5,367 nucleotides of DNA from Bacillota bacterium (GTDB lineage: Bacteria; Bacillota_I; Bacilli_A; Acholeplasmatales; Acholeplasmataceae). The stretch lies in NCBI GenBank assembly GCA_023458995.1, contig JAEWVV010000232.1:1-5367 (forward strand), given 5' to 3'. This document shows, one piece after another, positions 1-5,367 of this stretch. The stretch's first letter is position 1; every line of letters begins with the position of its first letter. The position numbers were made by a program, and so were the translations under genes. The notes below the pieces were generated by a model that was given only the letters and a program-made list of their open reading frames with translations, did not search any database and had not been told where the DNA came from.

Positions 1-697
1 GTTCAAGTTCAACCACTAAGCGAATCTTTTTGTTTTCACGATACGCTCCAGCACCAAACATTTGAACAACGTCAACAATCCCAATTCCACGAACTTCAAT
101 ATACTTTTCAAGCACTTTAGGCGCTGATCCAATTAAGACACCAGGAGCTGCTTCAAAGATATCCACACGGTCATCACTAATGAGAATATGACCTCTTTTA
201 ATTAATTCAAGTGCGGTTTCACTTTTACCAATACCTGATTTACCCGTAATTAATGTTCCTAATCCGTGAATATCAAGTAAGACACCATGCATCGATGTTC
301 TTGGTGCTAACTTACTGTGTAAATATTGATAAAGTGAACCAGAAAGTGGTGTTGTCCGTGACTGGCTCTTCATAATCGCGACTTGGTATTGGTTTCCAAG
401 TTCAATGAAGAAATCCTCAATTTCTACATTGACAGAAAAAATAATTCCAGGTGGCGTTTTAATAAGCATATCTTCAACGCGTTGTCTTCTGATATCATAG
501 GGAAGTTTGTCTAAAAAGTGTGCTTCCTTAGAACCGATCAAGATGAGTCTATCTGCATCAAAGAAATCGAGAAATCCTGCAAGTTCAACACCAGGTCTAG
601 ATAACATCTCCGACTTGATTTCTCTATTCATTGAAGAGAGATCATTTAAGAGTTCTAAACTTAAATCTCTGATGATGTGTTTAATTTTAAGCTTCAT
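1..697 (-). CDS. hprK: HPr kinase/phosphorylase, partial (C-terminus beyond window)
   Basis: HprK is the cytoplasmic bifunctional enzyme that phosphorylates the PTS carrier HPr on its regulatory serine (Ser46 in Bacillus) and removes that phosphate again. It thereby sets carbon catabolite repression and sugar uptake in Firmicutes. I read 232 codons from the ATG at 697 with no stop; family members are about 310 residues, so roughly 80 C-terminal residues are missing. The N-terminal domain (about 1-130) contains SRPGVELAGF near 33-42. The catalytic domain has the conserved His in MHGVLLDIHG (H137), the P-loop GKSGIGKS (152-159), ETALELIKRGH (160-170), the acidic pair D175-D176 and the HprK signature EVRGIGIVDV (201-210), followed by FGAGAYRENK. 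All active-site residues expected in this part are present. The start overlaps the TGA of the upstream membrane gene (ATGA) and has a strong Shine-Dalgarno sequence, so translational coupling is likely. Confidence 0.96.
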   Translation of the reverse strand, partial: MKLKIKHIIRDLSLELLNDLSSMNREIKSEMLSRPGVELAGFLDFFDADRLILIGSKEAHFLDKLPYDIRRQRVEDMLIKTPPGIIFSVNVEIEDFFIELGNQYQVAIMKSQSRTTPLSGSLYQYLHSKLAPRTSMHGVLLDIHGLGTLITGKSGIGKSETALELIKRGHILISDDRVDIFEAAPGVLIGSAPKVLEKYIEVRGIGIVDVVQMFGAGAYRENKKIRLVVELE

Positions 698-1233
698 TTT
701 CTACCTCCCATGAAAACAATTCGTTCGTTGTATAAAAACTTTCTGAGATAAACCGAAATGATTAATCTTAGAATTGAAAATACAAATGCAAAGACCATTA
801 AGTGTTCTAGTCCAATAAAATGGAATCCTTCAACTAGTATTAAATCAATCGCATATAAAATGATGATTTGAACCATCACGGATAACAATCCCATACTAAA
901 GATCATAATCCTTGTGAAATATTTAAATAATAAGATTTTAACAAAGTTCTCAATTAAGGTTAACATGAGAACTGCAAGAATAAAACCTGTTAATGTCATA
1001 TCAACAACTGGCCAATCAATACCAATCGCTAATCCTAATACAACCGCGAAAATGAGTAAATTGATGCCAAGGGATAATAACATGTGAACTAGATAATTTT
1101 TGTGCAACATAAAACCAAGCGTTACACTTAACGTTTTGCTTGCCTTCTTTTGTTTTTTTAATTCTTCAAGAATGGCTTTAATTTCTTCTTCAGATAGTTT
1201 GTTTGGATCTTTATCCGGTTTTTGTTCGTTCAT
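694..1233 (-). CDS. Four-helix membrane protein, probably YvlD-like / phage holin family 4
   Basis: This is a 179-residue integral membrane protein of unknown function. The first 32 residues are hydrophilic and strongly charged (a Lys/Glu-rich helix at about 14-31, possibly a short coiled coil), with no signal peptide. Four hydrophobic segments follow at about 50-72, 79-101, 109-134 and 144-164, and the C-terminus is basic. The spacing of the helices and the phrase VEGFHFIGLE before the last helix resemble YvlD-type proteins (the so-called phage holin family 4, PF04020), which are roughly 110-125 residues and lack the long charged N-terminus. YvlD also sits directly upstream of hprK in B. subtilis, which supports the assignment. 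The holin name is historical and lysis is not implied. The ATG at 1233 has a G-rich Shine-Dalgarno 7 nt upstream. The gene ends in TGA overlapping the hprK ATG. That it is a real membrane protein gene is nearly certain; the family call is moderate. Confidence 0.8.
   Translation of the reverse strand: MNEQKPDKDPNKLSEEEIKAILEELKKQKKASKTLSVTLGFMLHKNYLVHMLLSLGINLLIFAVVLGLAIGIDWPVVDMTLTGFILAVLMLTLIENFVKILLFKYFTRIMIFSMGLLSVMVQIIILYAIDLILVEGFHFIGLEHLMVFAFVFSILRLIISVYLRKFLYNERIVFMGGRK
703..709 (-). promoter_or_regulatory. Shine-Dalgarno of hprK inside the upstream gene
   Basis: On the minus strand GGGAGGT lies 5 nt before the hprK ATG at 697. It is formed by the Gly-Gly-Arg codons at the very end of the membrane protein. 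The match to the anti-Shine-Dalgarno sequence is strong and fixes the hprK start. It also means the last residues of the upstream protein are constrained by the ribosome binding site. Confidence 0.85.
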
Positions 1234-1240
1234 ATGTTGT

Positions 1241-1245
1241 CCCCC
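1241..1245 (-). promoter_or_regulatory. Ribosome binding site of the membrane protein gene
   Basis: GGGGG on the minus strand lies 7 nt before the ATG at 1233. It can pair with the anti-Shine-Dalgarno CCUCC with one G-U wobble and supports this start. Very few G-runs occur elsewhere in this A+T-rich gap. Confidence 0.6.
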
Positions 1246-1253
1246 AAGACAAT

Positions 1254-1277
1254 ATTATAACAAAATAGTTTATTTTT

Positions 1278-1282
<5 letters not shown>
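1254..1282 (-). promoter_or_regulatory. Putative sigma-A promoter for the membrane protein-hprK pair
   Basis: The 44-bp gap after uvrA contains a perfect -10 box, TATAAT (1259-1254), preceded by TG and one base, that is, an extended -10 (TGTTATAAT). Exactly 17 bp upstream is TTTAAA (1282-1277), matching 4 of 6 bases of the -35 consensus and overlapping the uvrA stop codon. Transcription would begin near 1247, giving a leader of about 13 nt that still includes the Shine-Dalgarno sequence. This would allow the membrane gene and hprK to be expressed independently of the repair genes. TATAAT-like strings are common in A+T-rich DNA, but the extended -10, the spacing and the intergenic location together make this a good candidate. 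Confidence 0.6.

Positions 1283-5367
<4,085 letters not shown>

Noticed and set aside
507..713. Plus-strand open frame of 68 codons antisense to the hprK start
   Set aside because: It lies opposite the conserved N-terminal domain of HprK, is rich in Ser/Leu as expected for an antisense shadow, and resembles no family I know.
1262..1276. Inverted repeat AAAATA-GTT-TATTTT followed by T residues, resembling a terminator
   Set aside because: The stem is six A-T pairs only with no G-C pair, and it falls in the spacer of the putative promoter. It is too weak to call a terminator on either strand.

Overview
The window is an A+T-rich stretch of ordinary bacterial chromosome in which every gene lies on the minus strand and coding is almost continuous. 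The order in the direction of transcription is ligA (5' end outside the window), uvrA, a small four-helix membrane protein, and hprK (3' end outside the window). UvrA, LigA and HprK all look Firmicutes/Mollicutes-like. The four tryptophan codons I checked (two in uvrA, one each in ligA and the membrane gene) are all TGG, and the membrane gene ends in a TGA that overlaps the hprK start. This favours the standard bacterial code over the UGA=Trp mycoplasma code. A low-GC Firmicute or a code-11 mollicute (Acholeplasma/Izemoplasma-like) is my best guess, but the lineage is an inference.

Layout: 5367-4078 holds the C-terminal about two thirds of NAD-dependent DNA ligase: end of the adenylation domain, OB fold, Cys4 zinc finger, helix-hairpin-helix region and BRCT. 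It overlaps uvrA (4091-1278) by 14 bp. UvrA is full length with two complete ABC ATPase modules. A 44-bp gap follows, containing a good extended -10 promoter and a Shine-Dalgarno sequence. Next come the membrane protein (1233-694) and hprK (697-1), which overlap by ATGA, with the hprK ribosome binding site inside the last codons of the membrane gene.

Functionally there are two blocks. ligA-uvrA is a DNA-repair pair: UvrA finds lesions for UvrB/UvrC excision, and ligase seals the patch after repair synthesis. The second block is the membrane protein plus HPr kinase/phosphorylase, the sensor of carbon catabolite control. The order uvrA, YvlD-like membrane protein, hprK resembles the Bacillus subtilis uvrBA-yvlABCD-hprK neighbourhood, so this looks like a compacted version of an old Firmicutes gene order.

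I found no mobile element, CRISPR array, RNA gene or defence island, and no evidence of a new system. The most unusual signal is in UvrA: two metal-ligand positions that I believe belong to the same zinc site are both serine, while the other cysteine pairs are intact.
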